The position numbers and the translations under genes were made by a program. The notes beneath the pieces are model-generated. The model was not told the origin of the DNA. It did no database searches and worked only from the letters and a program-made list of their open reading frames with translations. DNA of 64,000 nucleotides from Rheinheimera lutimaris (GTDB lineage: Bacteria; Pseudomonadota; Gammaproteobacteria; Enterobacterales; Alteromonadaceae), in assembly GCF_013283795.1 (NCBI RefSeq), contig NZ_JABSOD010000003.1, positions 62,001-126,000 of the forward strand, given 5' to 3'. Shown piece after piece: positions 37,677 through 46,872 of this stretch; the first letter of the stretch is position 1; each line of letters opens with the position of its first letter.

Positions 37677-38345
37677 ATGAAACTATCTCAATTTGCTGCC
37701 ACTGTTGGTTTGGTTATCGCCGCCGGCTGTTTTACCGCCAGCGTCTTTGCACAAGACAGCCATGGCAATATCGACAAAGTAATGGGCTCTGCAGTAGTAG
37801 GCAGTAACCAGCACTACGGCGATATATCACTGGTAAACGGCAGTATTCAAATGGCCGGCAACAGCAGTGCCAAAACAGTGTCGGTGGTTAACGGCAGTAT
37901 TGACCTGCGTGACAATGTAAAGCTACACAGCGCCAGTACAGTAAACGGCAGTATTGAAAGCGGCAGCGGTTTACAGGTCACTACTGAACTGAGCACAGTG
38001 AACGGCAAAATTCTGCCAGGCGCTAACGCGGTAATCGGCGGCAATGTTGCAAGCGTAAACGGTGACATTGTGCTGCATAACAGTGAAGTGGGCCGCGATG
38101 TCAGTACGGTAAACGGCGATATTAAACTGACCGGCAACACTGTAGTAAAAGGCGACCTGGTGTATAAACCGCGCGGCAAGAAAAAATCTTTCTTTGGCTG
38201 GAGCAACAACAGCAAACCAACGCTGTATATCGCTGCCGATGCGGTAGTTGAAGGCAACATTATTCTTCAGCAGGAAGTGGAACTGCAGATTGAAAACCCT
38301 GCCATGCAGGCCAAAGTGATTACACGGATTAACGACGGCCGTTAA
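37677..38345 (+). CDS. Secreted VNG(S/D)I repeat protein (bactofilin-like solenoid)
   Basis: A 222-residue exported protein with a signal peptide (VIAAGCFTASVFA). The body repeats (V)NG(S/D/K)I about six times at about 17-20-residue steps (VVNGSIDLRD, TVNGSIESG, TVNGKILPG, SVNGDIVLH, TVNGDIKLTG), which is a polymer-forming beta-solenoid of the bactofilin/DUF4097 kind. It likely coats the cell surface or periplasm. It resembles the DDGSGD lipoprotein at 20.4 kb in logic, not in sequence. RBS AAAAAAGGA is good. Confidence 0.75.
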   Translation: MKLSQFAATVGLVIAAGCFTASVFAQDSHGNIDKVMGSAVVGSNQHYGDISLVNGSIQMAGNSSAKTVSVVNGSIDLRDNVKLHSASTVNGSIESGSGLQVTTELSTVNGKILPGANAVIGGNVASVNGDIVLHNSEVGRDVSTVNGDIKLTGNTVVKGDLVYKPRGKKKSFFGWSNNSKPTLYIAADAVVEGNIILQQEVELQIENPAMQAKVITRINDGR

Positions 38346-38366
38346 TCATTGCACAGCAGCGCGGTT

Positions 38367-38753
38367 TTACTCAGCGCTGCTGTATTCCTGCAGCAAACGG
38401 CGCATTATTTGGTTATTCCAATGCTGAATAATAATTTGTGAGCGAAATAAAGCCCACAACTCTGCCACACTGATCAACACAATAAACAGCAGCCCCCACC
38501 AGGGCCATGGACTGAATAGCAGCGCCAGCCCGGCCATAAACACCAACAGGTTGAACAAGCCACGCTGCCACTGGCCAAGGTAAAAATGATGCAAGCCGGC
38601 AAGAAAACACCAGTTTAATGCGGCATAAGTATCGGGGTCGCGCAGTTCGCGCTTTAGCTGTTGAAAATACTGCTGTCGCTGCAGATCCGGTAAGGCTGTA
38701 GCCAACTCACGTAACCGTTCTTCTTCGGCATCAACGGCTTGCTGATCCAACAT
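38367..38753 (-). CDS. TM2-domain-like membrane protein
   Basis: A 128-residue protein. After a charged N-terminal stretch, a membrane domain reads WCFLAGLHHFYLGQWQRGLFNLLVF, which has the TM2 pattern (F-x-G-x-H-x-F-Y-L-G). ATG 38753 lies inside the end of the yidD frame (overlap 23 bases), so the two genes are coupled. Role unknown. Confidence 0.78.
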   Translation of the reverse strand: MLDQQAVDAEEERLRELATALPDLQRQQYFQQLKRELRDPDTYAALNWCFLAGLHHFYLGQWQRGLFNLLVFMAGLALLFSPWPWWGLLFIVLISVAELWALFRSQIIIQHWNNQIMRRLLQEYSSAE

Positions 38754-38985
38754 CTTCGGCCTCCGGTACGGGTTCAATACATTTACAAAAACTGTCGCGA
38801 TGCGCACAGCGCTTGATGCGCTGCCAGCCCATCGCTACTCCTCGCCGTGCCCCAAAACGCGCAATGGCGGTATAAGTATAAGCAGAGCAACTGGGTTCGA
38901 AATTGCAGTCAATGCCAAACCAGTGCATACCACCGCCGGTTGCGCGATAGCGGCCAATCAGCCACAACAACAGGCGTTTGATCAC
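38731..38985 (-). CDS. yidD: YidD membrane protein insertion efficiency factor
   Basis: An 84-residue inner-membrane-associated protein. CNFEPSCSAYTYTAIARFG and the following RIKRC match the YidD signature with its four cysteines (CNF, SCS, RC, CK). YidD aids YidC in insertion of proteins and is normally sited between rnpA and yidC. Here it is in a different setting, between a DUF4177 gene and a TM2 gene, so it may be a second copy. Start is GTG at 38985, two bases after the previous stop. Confidence 0.88.
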   Translation of the reverse strand: MIKRLLLWLIGRYRATGGGMHWFGIDCNFEPSCSAYTYTAIARFGARRGVAMGWQRIKRCAHRDSFCKCIEPVPEAEDVGSASR

Positions 38986-38986
38986 G

Positions 38987-39205
38987 TTAACGGCCTAAGG
39001 TAACAATCATCGCTTCACGGCTCCAGAACAACCAGAAACGCTTTTGCTCTATTACCTGAAACACCACTTGCCAACCTTGTGCGGCCTGCGCATTCAGCTC
39101 GGCCTCGACTTTCTTTAGCGGTAAACCCGACGCACCAAGAAAAATGGTGCCACAGCCGCCTTCGGCAATGTGCATTACTTTGTATTCTTTATAAGCGGTA
39201 GCCAT
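38987..39205 (-). CDS. DUF4177-like small protein
   Basis: A 72-residue protein from the ATG at 39205 (AGGGA upstream): MATAYKEYKVMHIAEGG. The later KKVEAELNAQAAQGWQVVFQV is typical of DUF4177, a small alpha/beta family of unknown function. The frame is open to 39307, but the Shine-Dalgarno supports 39205. Spaced one base from yidD, so they form one operon with the TM2 gene. Confidence 0.78.
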   Translation of the reverse strand: MATAYKEYKVMHIAEGGCGTIFLGASGLPLKKVEAELNAQAAQGWQVVFQVIEQKRFWLFWSREAMIVTLGR

Positions 39206-39358
39206 GTTAAAAATCCCTAATAAGACATCAGCAAAACGTTTGCAAATGTTACTGATAAAGCTACTTTTTTTCAGCCGGGGAGGCAAGAGTAATATCAATA
39301 TTTCCAATGTTGATTTGTATCAATGACTACTGGCCAAACAATAGCCGCTGAGGCAAAA

Positions 39359-40054
39359 CTACAACCAGCCGGGCAATTTCAACAAGCCGGCGAGGCCACG
39401 CCTATATAATTTGCCTACTTTAACCAACTGATTGCCCGTCAGGCGGATTTGGGCATTATCTACGGCTAAAATATTATTTTTATTCACAACAAAAGATTTA
39501 TGTACTTGCACAAACTGTGGCTGAGGTAGCTGTTGCAGTAGCTGTTTTAAGGTACTGCTGACCAGTGTCATCTCTGCACCCTGCCATACTTTGACGTAGT
39601 TACCGTAGGCTTCCAATACGCTGATGTCATGCAGCCGGAACTTACGCCGTTCGCGGTCAACTTTCAGCACGATATAACTTATTGCCGGCGGTTCAGCTGA
39701 TGCGATACGACGACGCACTTTGTTAAGTGCTGCCAATAACCGCTCAGCACTAACCGGTTTTACCAGATAATCCGCCACATCAAGTTCAAACCCGTCAAGC
39801 GCGTACTCTTTATGTGCGCTGATAATAATCACTTGTGGCGGGTTATGCAGCACTCTGAGCAACTCAATGCCACTTAGCGCCGGCATATTAATATCCAGCA
39901 ATAGCAGATCAACCGGCTGCTGCGCCAGATAACGTAACGCTTCAGTAGCGTTGTAGCAACTGGCAAGCACGGCAATATCGTCACAAGCGTGTAAGTGATG
40001 TTTAATAACCTGATGCGCCAGCGGCTCGTCATCAATGATCAGTGTCTTTAACAC
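39359..40054 (-). CDS. LytTR-type response regulator
   Basis: A 231-residue regulator. The receiver domain carries LIIDDEP, the phospho-Asp in LLLLDINMPALSG and VKPVSAERL. A LytTR DNA-binding domain follows (about 135-230; VQVHKSFVVNKNNILAV). The GTG at 40054 overlaps the kinase stop by seven bases and starts VLKTLIIDDEP; upstream starts at 40087 are less likely. It pairs with the LytS-like kinase and likely binds the 21-bp repeats upstream of the ABC operon. Confidence 0.9.
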   Translation of the reverse strand: MLKTLIIDDEPLAHQVIKHHLHACDDIAVLASCYNATEALRYLAQQPVDLLLLDINMPALSGIELLRVLHNPPQVIIISAHKEYALDGFELDVADYLVKPVSAERLLAALNKVRRRIASAEPPAISYIVLKVDRERRKFRLHDISVLEAYGNYVKVWQGAEMTLVSSTLKQLLQQLPQPQFVQVHKSFVVNKNNILAVDNAQIRLTGNQLVKVGKLYRRGLAGLLKLPGWL

Positions 40055-41559
40055 GGCTGCAGCTCCAGAGTTAGCTCGGTGCACCACACACCTGCTTGCT
40101 GCGTTGCGCTAAAGCTATGCTTGCCGGCGTACAACAAATTCAGGCGGCGACGTAAATTATCCAACCCGACCCCCACAGCGGCTTTACGTACGGTGTCTGG
40201 TACGGAGTTAGCGCAGCGCATTTGCAGCCAGCCATTTTCTATCGTTAAGCTCAATTCGACATGGCAGCCTGACTGGCTTGGCTCAACACCATGTTTAAAG
40301 GCATTTTCCAGCACGATAATCAGCAACAAGGGCGCAATGTACCAACGGTCTGCATGCTCAGGCCAACTGACATACAACTGGCATTTATCTGCGCTGCGAA
40401 TGCGTTGCAGTGCCAGAAAGTCCTGCAAATACTGTACTTCCTGCGCGAGTGTGACGCGCTGCGATTGGCCATCATAAACGGTATAACGCAGCAAATTCGC
40501 CAGCTGCATAACCATATTGGGCGCCTGCGCAGAGTTAGCCAACGTTAGCGCATATAAGTTATTCAGGGTATTAAATAAAAAGTGCGGATTCACCTGCTGC
40601 TGTAATAGCTGCAACTCAGTTTGGCTTTGCCGCTGCGCCACTTCTGCCAGCGCGGTTTCCTGCTGTTGACGCTCAAACGCCAGGATCACCGGCGCACTTA
40701 ACAGCAACACAAAAAAGCAAAAGCGATAATTGTCCGGCGCAAAAATATTGTGATCCTGCGACGGCAAAAAGGTGAACTCGGTAATATTCATTGGCAGGGT
40801 CAGCACAAGCGCCCCCAGCAGAGGGGTCAGCAGCAAAATAGTCACCAGACAGCCCGCGACATAAGCAAACACACCTCTTTGGGCTAATAATTTGCGGATA
40901 AGCCAGTAGCGGTTAACCCAACACAGTAATAACACTGAGCTACCAATAAGCAGGAACTGCCACAGGTACATTAAAAACATGCCGAAGTTGACGATTATGG
41001 TTTCGCTGTCGATAACCGCTTGCAGCGGTTGATTGCGTACCGGGTCATCGGTAGAGGCGAAGATACCCGCCCAAACAACTGCCCATGCTGTCATCAGCAA
41101 AATCAACACGGAATTTAGCGAAAACAAACGGGAGATCAGTTGAAAACGTGCACTGGCACTGCGCTGCGCCAACCAGCGACTCAGGCCATAACCACTGCTG
41201 GCCAGCAGTAACAATAGCCAACACTGCACGGAAAACAGGCTCCAGCTTGCGTAAGCAGGCAACACTTCAGCCAACGTGAACAACAGTATTGGATAAAGCA
41301 TAAAGCCGCTACACCAAATCGCTGCGGCGAAAAGGTTCCGCCGGCCAGCAAAACGGCAACTAACATAATGCGCCAGCAGCAAAGGCGTGCTTTCAGCAAG
41401 CAATTGTAGCCAAATTAGCACATAGCCCACACCGCTCTGGCTTGGCAGAGAAAAGTGTCTAATCGACGCTTCCAGCAATAGTGCCGCCATCAAGGCCAGT
41501 TGATTTTCCGCTACGGCGTTCAAGCCTGAGTTCAGTTTGGCGCAAGCCCGCTTTAACAT
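40048..41559 (-). CDS. LytS-like sensor histidine kinase
   Basis: A 503-residue membrane kinase. Eight or so hydrophobic helices fill residues 1-270. The His_kinase domain has LQLLQQQVNPHFLFNTLNN (phospho-accepting His) and a GHKL ATPase with VLENAFKHGVEPS and VGVGLDNLRRRLNLLY. It senses a signal in the membrane and phosphorylates the LytTR regulator. ATG 41559 has AGGA seven bases upstream; a TTG at 41574 is less likely. It diverges from the ABC gene across a 219-base spacer. Confidence 0.9.
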   Translation of the reverse strand: MLKRACAKLNSGLNAVAENQLALMAALLLEASIRHFSLPSQSGVGYVLIWLQLLAESTPLLLAHYVSCRFAGRRNLFAAAIWCSGFMLYPILLFTLAEVLPAYASWSLFSVQCWLLLLLASSGYGLSRWLAQRSASARFQLISRLFSLNSVLILLMTAWAVVWAGIFASTDDPVRNQPLQAVIDSETIIVNFGMFLMYLWQFLLIGSSVLLLCWVNRYWLIRKLLAQRGVFAYVAGCLVTILLLTPLLGALVLTLPMNITEFTFLPSQDHNIFAPDNYRFCFFVLLLSAPVILAFERQQQETALAEVAQRQSQTELQLLQQQVNPHFLFNTLNNLYALTLANSAQAPNMVMQLANLLRYTVYDGQSQRVTLAQEVQYLQDFLALQRIRSADKCQLYVSWPEHADRWYIAPLLLIIVLENAFKHGVEPSQSGCHVELSLTIENGWLQMRCANSVPDTVRKAAVGVGLDNLRRRLNLLYAGKHSFSATQQAGVWCTELTLELQPC

Positions 41560-41620
41560 GCTGATGTCCTGCAACTGTTTTGCTTAGCGTGGCGCAACCC
41601 GCCCCAGCCGTCAGCTAATG

Positions 41621-41716
41621 GATGACGAAGTTAGCGTTTTTACTGACGAAAGTAAATTTGCCTGCCACATTCCGCCCTTAGTCAGTTTTGTCATGTTAAT
41701 CCGCTACTTCGTCATC
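41621..41716. promoter_or_regulatory. Candidate LytTR operator array between divergent operons
   Basis: Four copies of TGAC(G/A)AA: plus strand at 41623 (TGACGAAGTTA) and 41644 (TGACGAAAGTA), and minus strand starting at 41714 (TGACGAAGTAG) and 41693 (TGACAAAACTG). Each same-strand pair is exactly 21 bases apart, two DNA turns, as for LytTR dimers. The outer copies also form a near-perfect inverted repeat (GATGACGAAGTTAGCG versus GATGACGAAGTAGCG). Location between the LytTR operon and the ABC operon supports control of both. Confidence 0.65.
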
Positions 41717-41778
41717 GCTGACTTGTTGCCTACTGCTGCAGTGCCTAGGCTGAGCTTAATTTATTACAGGACACACTT

Positions 41779-42648
41779 ATGCTGACAATTAACCAACTCT
41801 CTGTTACCTACGCGGATGGCACCCGGGCCTTACAGGAGATTAACCTGCAGTTACCCGCCGGTATGGTAGGCCTATTGGGCCCCAATGGCGCCGGCAAATC
41901 AACACTAATGCGCACCCTGGCTACGCTACAAAAACCCGATAGCGGCCAGATACAATTTGCCGATCTGGATGTATTACAACAACCAGATAGTTTGCGTCAA
42001 CAACTGGGTTACCTGCCACAGTATTTCGGCGTCTATCCGCATATGAGCTGCATTGCTTTATTGCAACATATGGCGGTATTAAAGGGCATTCATAATAAAG
42101 CCGAGCAACAACAACAGATTGACACTCTACTGCAACTAACCAACCTTAGCGCCGTGGCGAAGAAACAGGTCGCCAGCTTTTCCGGCGGTATGCGCCAGCG
42201 CTTTGGTATTGCCCAGGCCCTGCTGGGTAATCCACGGTTATTGATTATGGATGAACCCACCGCCGGGCTGGATCCGGCCGAGCGCGAGCGGTTACACGCC
42301 TTACTGGTCACTATCAGCCAACACAAACTGATCCTGCTATCGACCCACATTGTGGAGGACATTGAAAATCTGTGCCCTTTTGTCGCGTTAATCAATCAAG
42401 GGCAGATTGTCCAAAGCGGCCCGGTGCCCAGCCTGCTGACGCCGTTACAAGGCCGGATCTGGCAAAGCCCGCTGCGCCCGGACGACAGCAGTATCCTGCT
42501 TAGTGAAAGCTACCGCTTTGGCATACCTACATACCGGCTGTTAAGCCAGCAACAACCCTGCGCTGCGGCGGTGCCGGTAGCGGCCACTTTGCAAGACCGC
42601 TATTTTTTTGAACTGCAAAATAAGGCGGTTACCGATGTTGCTGCTTAA
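41779..42648 (+). CDS. ABC transporter ATP-binding protein
   Basis: A 289-residue ABC ATPase. Motifs: Walker A GLLGPNGAGKSTLMRTL, Q-loop YLPQYFGVYP, signature FSGGMRQRFGIAQALL and Walker B LLIMDEPTAGLDPAE, with switch His in STHIVED. Its 3' end overlaps the permease start by 14 bases. It powers the permease/peptidase fusion protein that follows and is likely under LytTR control. Confidence 0.95.
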   Translation: MLTINQLSVTYADGTRALQEINLQLPAGMVGLLGPNGAGKSTLMRTLATLQKPDSGQIQFADLDVLQQPDSLRQQLGYLPQYFGVYPHMSCIALLQHMAVLKGIHNKAEQQQQIDTLLQLTNLSAVAKKQVASFSGGMRQRFGIAQALLGNPRLLIMDEPTAGLDPAERERLHALLVTISQHKLILLSTHIVEDIENLCPFVALINQGQIVQSGPVPSLLTPLQGRIWQSPLRPDDSSILLSESYRFGIPTYRLLSQQQPCAAAVPVAATLQDRYFFELQNKAVTDVAA

Positions 42649-45600
42649 ACTGCTGCACAATGAATGGCGCTATCTGCAGCGCCAACCGCTGCTATGGCTG
42701 GCGTTAATACTGTTGCCATTAGCGGCGTATATTTTTGCCAGCGGCATTGCCGGCATCGACACCATTGCAGATAAACGGCTGCAAGCGCTACATATGACAT
42801 TGCTGATGTTCTACTTGCCTTTACTGTGCGGCGCGCTGGCACCTGTGGTGTTGCTGCGCGATCACAACCACAACATGACCGAGCTTATCCACAGCACACC
42901 TGTTCCGCTGGCTCAGCGCTTGCTGGCCAGAGCGGGTAGCTTGTTTTTGCTCTGTGCCGGTTTAATGCTGACAGGCTTTATTGTCATCTATTGCCAGTTG
43001 AGCCTGCAGTTTGGTTTTCAGTCCTCGTTGTTGCTGCTGGGGCTGTGGGACTTTGCCTTAATGGCCCTGCCGGCTTGCGCCTTTTATGCCACGCTGGCGA
43101 CCTGCCTGGCGCAGCGTTTTTCCGGCAATGTGGTGCTATACGCCGTATTTGCCAGTCTGTGGCTGGTGTATCTGGTTTTAGCCAGTCTAAACGGCGCACC
43201 TATGTTGGCCAGCAGTACTATCCGCTACGACTGGCTGTTTAATGCTATGCGTCTGCTCGACCCCTTCGGCAATACCAGCCTGATTGCGCTGTATCAGCTG
43301 ACTCCAGCACAGCTGTATGGCGACAGCATTTTTTATCTGAACCGGCTGTGTTACTGCTTGCTGGCAGGCGGACTGTTTTATCTCAGCTTACGGCTAAAAC
43401 CCTATCAGCATAGTGTCAAACCGCTATTAGACGACAATGGCCACAAGCTGGCGGCAACACTGTCTTATCAGGCCGTAACGCCGCTGCACTCCAACGTACG
43501 CCAATTGTGGCAGCTAACGCGTACCGCTGTTATCACCTTGCTAAAACAGCGACTGAACCAATTGATCCTGCTGGGTTGGACCTTACTGCTGGGCAGTGAA
43601 GTACTGTCTGGTATTAACTATGCCGAACCGCTGGCGGTGCTAAATGCCACCAGTCTGGATGCACTTAACCGCATCGCCTGGGACGTAGTGCCGTTTGTTG
43701 GCAGCCTGCTAACTTTGCTCTGGAGCTACCAGCTTAGCTGGCGTAACCGCTATAGCGGCATGGCCGAATTAATTGCCGCTGCACCGGTGCGCTCTGGCGT
43801 CCTGCTGGCGGGCAATATGCTGGCCTTAACCGCGCTGATCCTGTTGCTCATGCTGCTAAGCGCCCTGGCTTGCCTGGCAGCTGAATGGCAGGCCAACAGC
43901 GAAATTAACCTCAGCCTGTACCCTGAGCTGCTCGGCCAGGTCGCGCTGTCATTAGCCTTGCTGGGCGCACTGTTTAGCGTGTTGCATGCCATCTGCCGTG
44001 CGCCACTAACGGCTACGGCCGGTTGTATTTCCATCTTGCTGCTGAAATTTACCCCGCTTAGCAGCAAATTAGGCTTAAGCCATCCGCTGTGGAATATTGC
44101 CGGCTCACCGCTGCAAGCGGCCGATGCGTTCTGGGGCTTTGAACAAAGCCAGTCGGTATTCTGGCCCTTTATGACCTCTTGGCTACTACTGACCATTAGC
44201 TTGCTATGGCTGGCGGCGCGTTGGTCGCACCGCAGTGGCAGCTTTAGTAACGCCAAACGCTGGACATTGGATCTGAGCAGCAGTGCGCTGTTGGCACTGG
44301 CAATATTTAGCGGCGTGCATTTACACCTGAATATCAGCGCCGAGCGGCCACTGAGCAGCGCCTACTTGCGGGCAAAGTGGCGGGCAGATTATGAACAACG
44401 CTATGCCAGCTGGGCAACACTGGTCCAACCCACAATCAGCCATATTGATGCGCAGGTGGATATCTATCCGCAGCAGGGCGAGGCAGTTTTTGCACTGGAC
44501 TACACGTTGCAAAATCGTACTGCTGAGCCCGTTAGCAAATTGCTGGTCGGCAATTACTCAGCTACCGCTATTACCGGGCTTCAGCTGTCTGTGCCGCATA
44601 GTATTGAAGCAGATAAACAACTTGGCCAATACGTCCTGACGTTAACACAGCCACTGGCACCCGGCGGCACAGTGCAAATGCAGAGTAAACTAAGGTTTAA
44701 ACAACCCGGCTACTGGCCAGCACAGTTACCACAGCTGGTTAAACCGTCATTTAGCTATCTGCGGAGCATACCGCTGCTGCCAACCCTCGGCTTTCAAACT
44801 GAGTACCAGTTACGTAACACCGAGCTACGCCAGCAACATGGCCTGGCAGCACTGGCGCTGGCTAAGCCTTCTCAACTATTTACTACAGCACAGAGCACTG
44901 CGCCTGTGCACCCGGCAGCAATAGCAGAGTATGACTGGGTTAGCCTGCACTCAGTGGTATCAACCGACAGCGGCCAAACCCCGCTGGCACAAGGCGAGCT
45001 GTTAAGGCAGTGGCAACAGCATGGCCGGCAATATGCTGAGTACCAAAGCCGTGGCCCCATTCGTAACGCTCTGGCCTGGTATTCCTTATCCGGTCAGACG
45101 TTATCGCGGCAACACGGCGCTACCCGCCTTACGCTGTATATCCCGCTAATTAACGCCGCCGCTGAGCTGAATATGCAGGCAATGCAGGACACACTGGACT
45201 GGATGACGCAACATATAGCACCTTATCGCGGCAAACAGCTCAGCTTGCTGGCGATGCCGGATATCGGCGCAACCGGCTATGCCCTGCCACAGCTGATTAT
45301 GATCAATCACCGGGTCGGCTTTCGCGCCAACCCCGCAGCAGATGCCGGTTTTGATCAGCGCTACCGCCGCGCCGTGCATGAAACCGCGCATCAATGGTTT
45401 GGCCATGATATTGGCAACGGCGTATTGGCCGACAGCGCCTTTTTAATTGAGGCGCTGGCAAAATATATTGAGCTGGTGCTGATAGAGCAGCGCTATGGCA
45501 GCACAGCAATGCAAGCACTGGTAAACTATGAACGCGAGCGATTTGCGCTGGCCGTGCGGCGCAGCACCGAGCAAACGCCGGCGCTGGTCGATGCCACCGC

Positions 45601-45850
45601 AAACCATGATCTCTACTCTCGCGCGACACTGGTGTTTGCCATCTTGCGCCAGCAGTTAGGTGATGCCGTAATCAGCCAGGCACTGCGCCAACTGTGGCAA
45701 CAACACGGCTATCCGAAAACTCCGGCAACCTCAATGGATTTTGTCCGCGCACTGCAAGCACAGATTAGCCCGCATCAGCAGCAACTGGTGACAGACTTAT
45801 TCTTGAGCACAGAGCTAAGCCCGCTACTGGATGGCAGTAGCGAACCGTAA
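42635..45850 (+). CDS. ABC-2-type permease fused to M1-family metallopeptidase
   Basis: A 1071-residue fusion. Residues about 1-560 contain ABC-2-like membrane helices in two sets (YLQRQPLLWLALILLPLAAY and later WTLLLGSEVLSG, LLAGNMLALTALILLLMLL). The C-terminal 480 residues form an M1-type aminopeptidase: HETAHQWFGHD (zinc His 915/919) and the Glu in FLIEALAKY, spaced 19 residues. ABC/M1 fusions of this sort are known in some Bacteroidetes and gammaproteobacteria. The peptidase likely sits outside the membrane and trims or chaperones the transported cargo. ATG 42635 is preferred over 42608. Confidence 0.87.
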   Translation: MLLLKLLHNEWRYLQRQPLLWLALILLPLAAYIFASGIAGIDTIADKRLQALHMTLLMFYLPLLCGALAPVVLLRDHNHNMTELIHSTPVPLAQRLLARAGSLFLLCAGLMLTGFIVIYCQLSLQFGFQSSLLLLGLWDFALMALPACAFYATLATCLAQRFSGNVVLYAVFASLWLVYLVLASLNGAPMLASSTIRYDWLFNAMRLLDPFGNTSLIALYQLTPAQLYGDSIFYLNRLCYCLLAGGLFYLSLRLKPYQHSVKPLLDDNGHKLAATLSYQAVTPLHSNVRQLWQLTRTAVITLLKQRLNQLILLGWTLLLGSEVLSGINYAEPLAVLNATSLDALNRIAWDVVPFVGSLLTLLWSYQLSWRNRYSGMAELIAAAPVRSGVLLAGNMLALTALILLLMLLSALACLAAEWQANSEINLSLYPELLGQVALSLALLGALFSVLHAICRAPLTATAGCISILLLKFTPLSSKLGLSHPLWNIAGSPLQAADAFWGFEQSQSVFWPFMTSWLLLTISLLWLAARWSHRSGSFSNAKRWTLDLSSSALLALAIFSGVHLHLNISAERPLSSAYLRAKWRADYEQRYASWATLVQPTISHIDAQVDIYPQQGEAVFALDYTLQNRTAEPVSKLLVGNYSATAITGLQLSVPHSIEADKQLGQYVLTLTQPLAPGGTVQMQSKLRFKQPGYWPAQLPQLVKPSFSYLRSIPLLPTLGFQTEYQLRNTELRQQHGLAALALAKPSQLFTTAQSTAPVHPAAIAEYDWVSLHSVVSTDSGQTPLAQGELLRQWQQHGRQYAEYQSRGPIRNALAWYSLSGQTLSRQHGATRLTLYIPLINAAAELNMQAMQDTLDWMTQHIAPYRGKQLSLLAMPDIGATGYALPQLIMINHRVGFRANPAADAGFDQRYRRAVHETAHQWFGHDIGNGVLADSAFLIEALAKYIELVLIEQRYGSTAMQALVNYERERFALAVRRSTEQTPALVDATANHDLYSRATLVFAILRQQLGDAVISQALRQLWQQHGYPKTPATSMDFVRALQAQISPHQQQLVTDLFLSTELSPLLDGSSEP

Positions 45851-45873
45851 AACCAGCCGCCAGACGACAACTG

Positions 45874-46761
45874 TTAGTCTGGCTGCAATGCAGATCTGAA
45901 CGCGTCTTTATAGCGGCGTGACAGCGCCAGCTGGCGGCCGTTTTTTAGTAAAATATCGCCATCACCGCTGCTGTCATAGCTGATGCTGTCGATGGCATTA
46001 TGGTTTACCGCCAGGCTGCGGTGAATGCGGCTAAAGCCTTTACTGCTTAATTGCAGTAGGGTATTACTTAAGGTAGCGCGCAGCGGGTAAATGCGGCCTT
46101 TGCTGTGCAGGTTAACGTAATTACCGCTGGCTTCCAGCCATTCAATATCGTCAGTGCGGATCAAAAACTCTTTATCCAGCTTTTTTACCAAAAAGTGCTC
46201 CGGCGCCTTGGCCAGCGGCATAGTACCACTATCTTCGGCGCTGTCGAGTTGATGCGCTTCTCCCTTAATCCGGCTGTAAACAAACAACACCAGCTGATAA
46301 CCGATAAGAAATGACACATAACCCCAGGCATCTTTGCGATATTCGTAAAAGAATTCACGCACCAGCGGGCCAAAGTTATAGTTGCCGCCCTGCCAGTGAT
46401 AAATCAGTTCGCGTAGCGCTACCATCAGGCCGACATGCAATACAGAAAACAACAGACTGCCCAATAAATGCGCCAACAGCTGACGGCGGATAGTGCACAA
46501 CTGCAACGGATAGCGGTTAAACCACCAAAACAGCAGCGGGAAAAGTAATAGCGTGCTGATGGCGCTGCTGTATTCCCAAACTATCGGCTCCCACAACTGC
46601 AGGTTGCTGCTGCCGTCACGGCTATGCTCCATCCACACCGAGCTGGCGTTAATCGCAGCATTAATAAAAAAATACAGCGCCAACAGCAAATAGCTGTACA
46701 GCACGGGCTGCCGGTCAAACCGTAGCAATAGCCTGGTTATATTATCGCTCGTCACACCCAT
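45874..46761 (-). CDS. Membrane-anchored LytTR-domain regulator
   Basis: A 295-residue protein with four N-terminal membrane helices (LYSYLLLALYFFINAAINA; AISTLLLFPLLFWWF; LLAHLLGSLLFSVLHVGLM; VSFLIGYQLVLFVY) followed by a LytTR DNA-binding domain (about 190-292: IEWLEASGNYVNLHSKG, FSRIHRSLAVNHNAID). No receiver domain, so it may sense directly in the membrane. ATG 46761 is the likely start; 46788 and 46755 are alternatives. It diverges from the acyltransferase and may control it. Confidence 0.85.
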   Translation of the reverse strand: MGVTSDNITRLLLRFDRQPVLYSYLLLALYFFINAAINASSVWMEHSRDGSSNLQLWEPIVWEYSSAISTLLLFPLLFWWFNRYPLQLCTIRRQLLAHLLGSLLFSVLHVGLMVALRELIYHWQGGNYNFGPLVREFFYEYRKDAWGYVSFLIGYQLVLFVYSRIKGEAHQLDSAEDSGTMPLAKAPEHFLVKKLDKEFLIRTDDIEWLEASGNYVNLHSKGRIYPLRATLSNTLLQLSSKGFSRIHRSLAVNHNAIDSISYDSSGDGDILLKNGRQLALSRRYKDAFRSALQPD

Positions 46762-46872
46762 CCACCTGTTATCCCTGTTTGCTGCCATCCGGCCATTCTG
46801 CGCTATCTCATGCCAGGTCAGCAGCGCACTATTACACAAATGAAAACGCAACTGCAACGACGGAGTTTTACT

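Noticed and set aside
46105-46314. Plus-strand ORF inside the LytTR gene
   Set aside because: Antisense shadow without domain or ribosome site.
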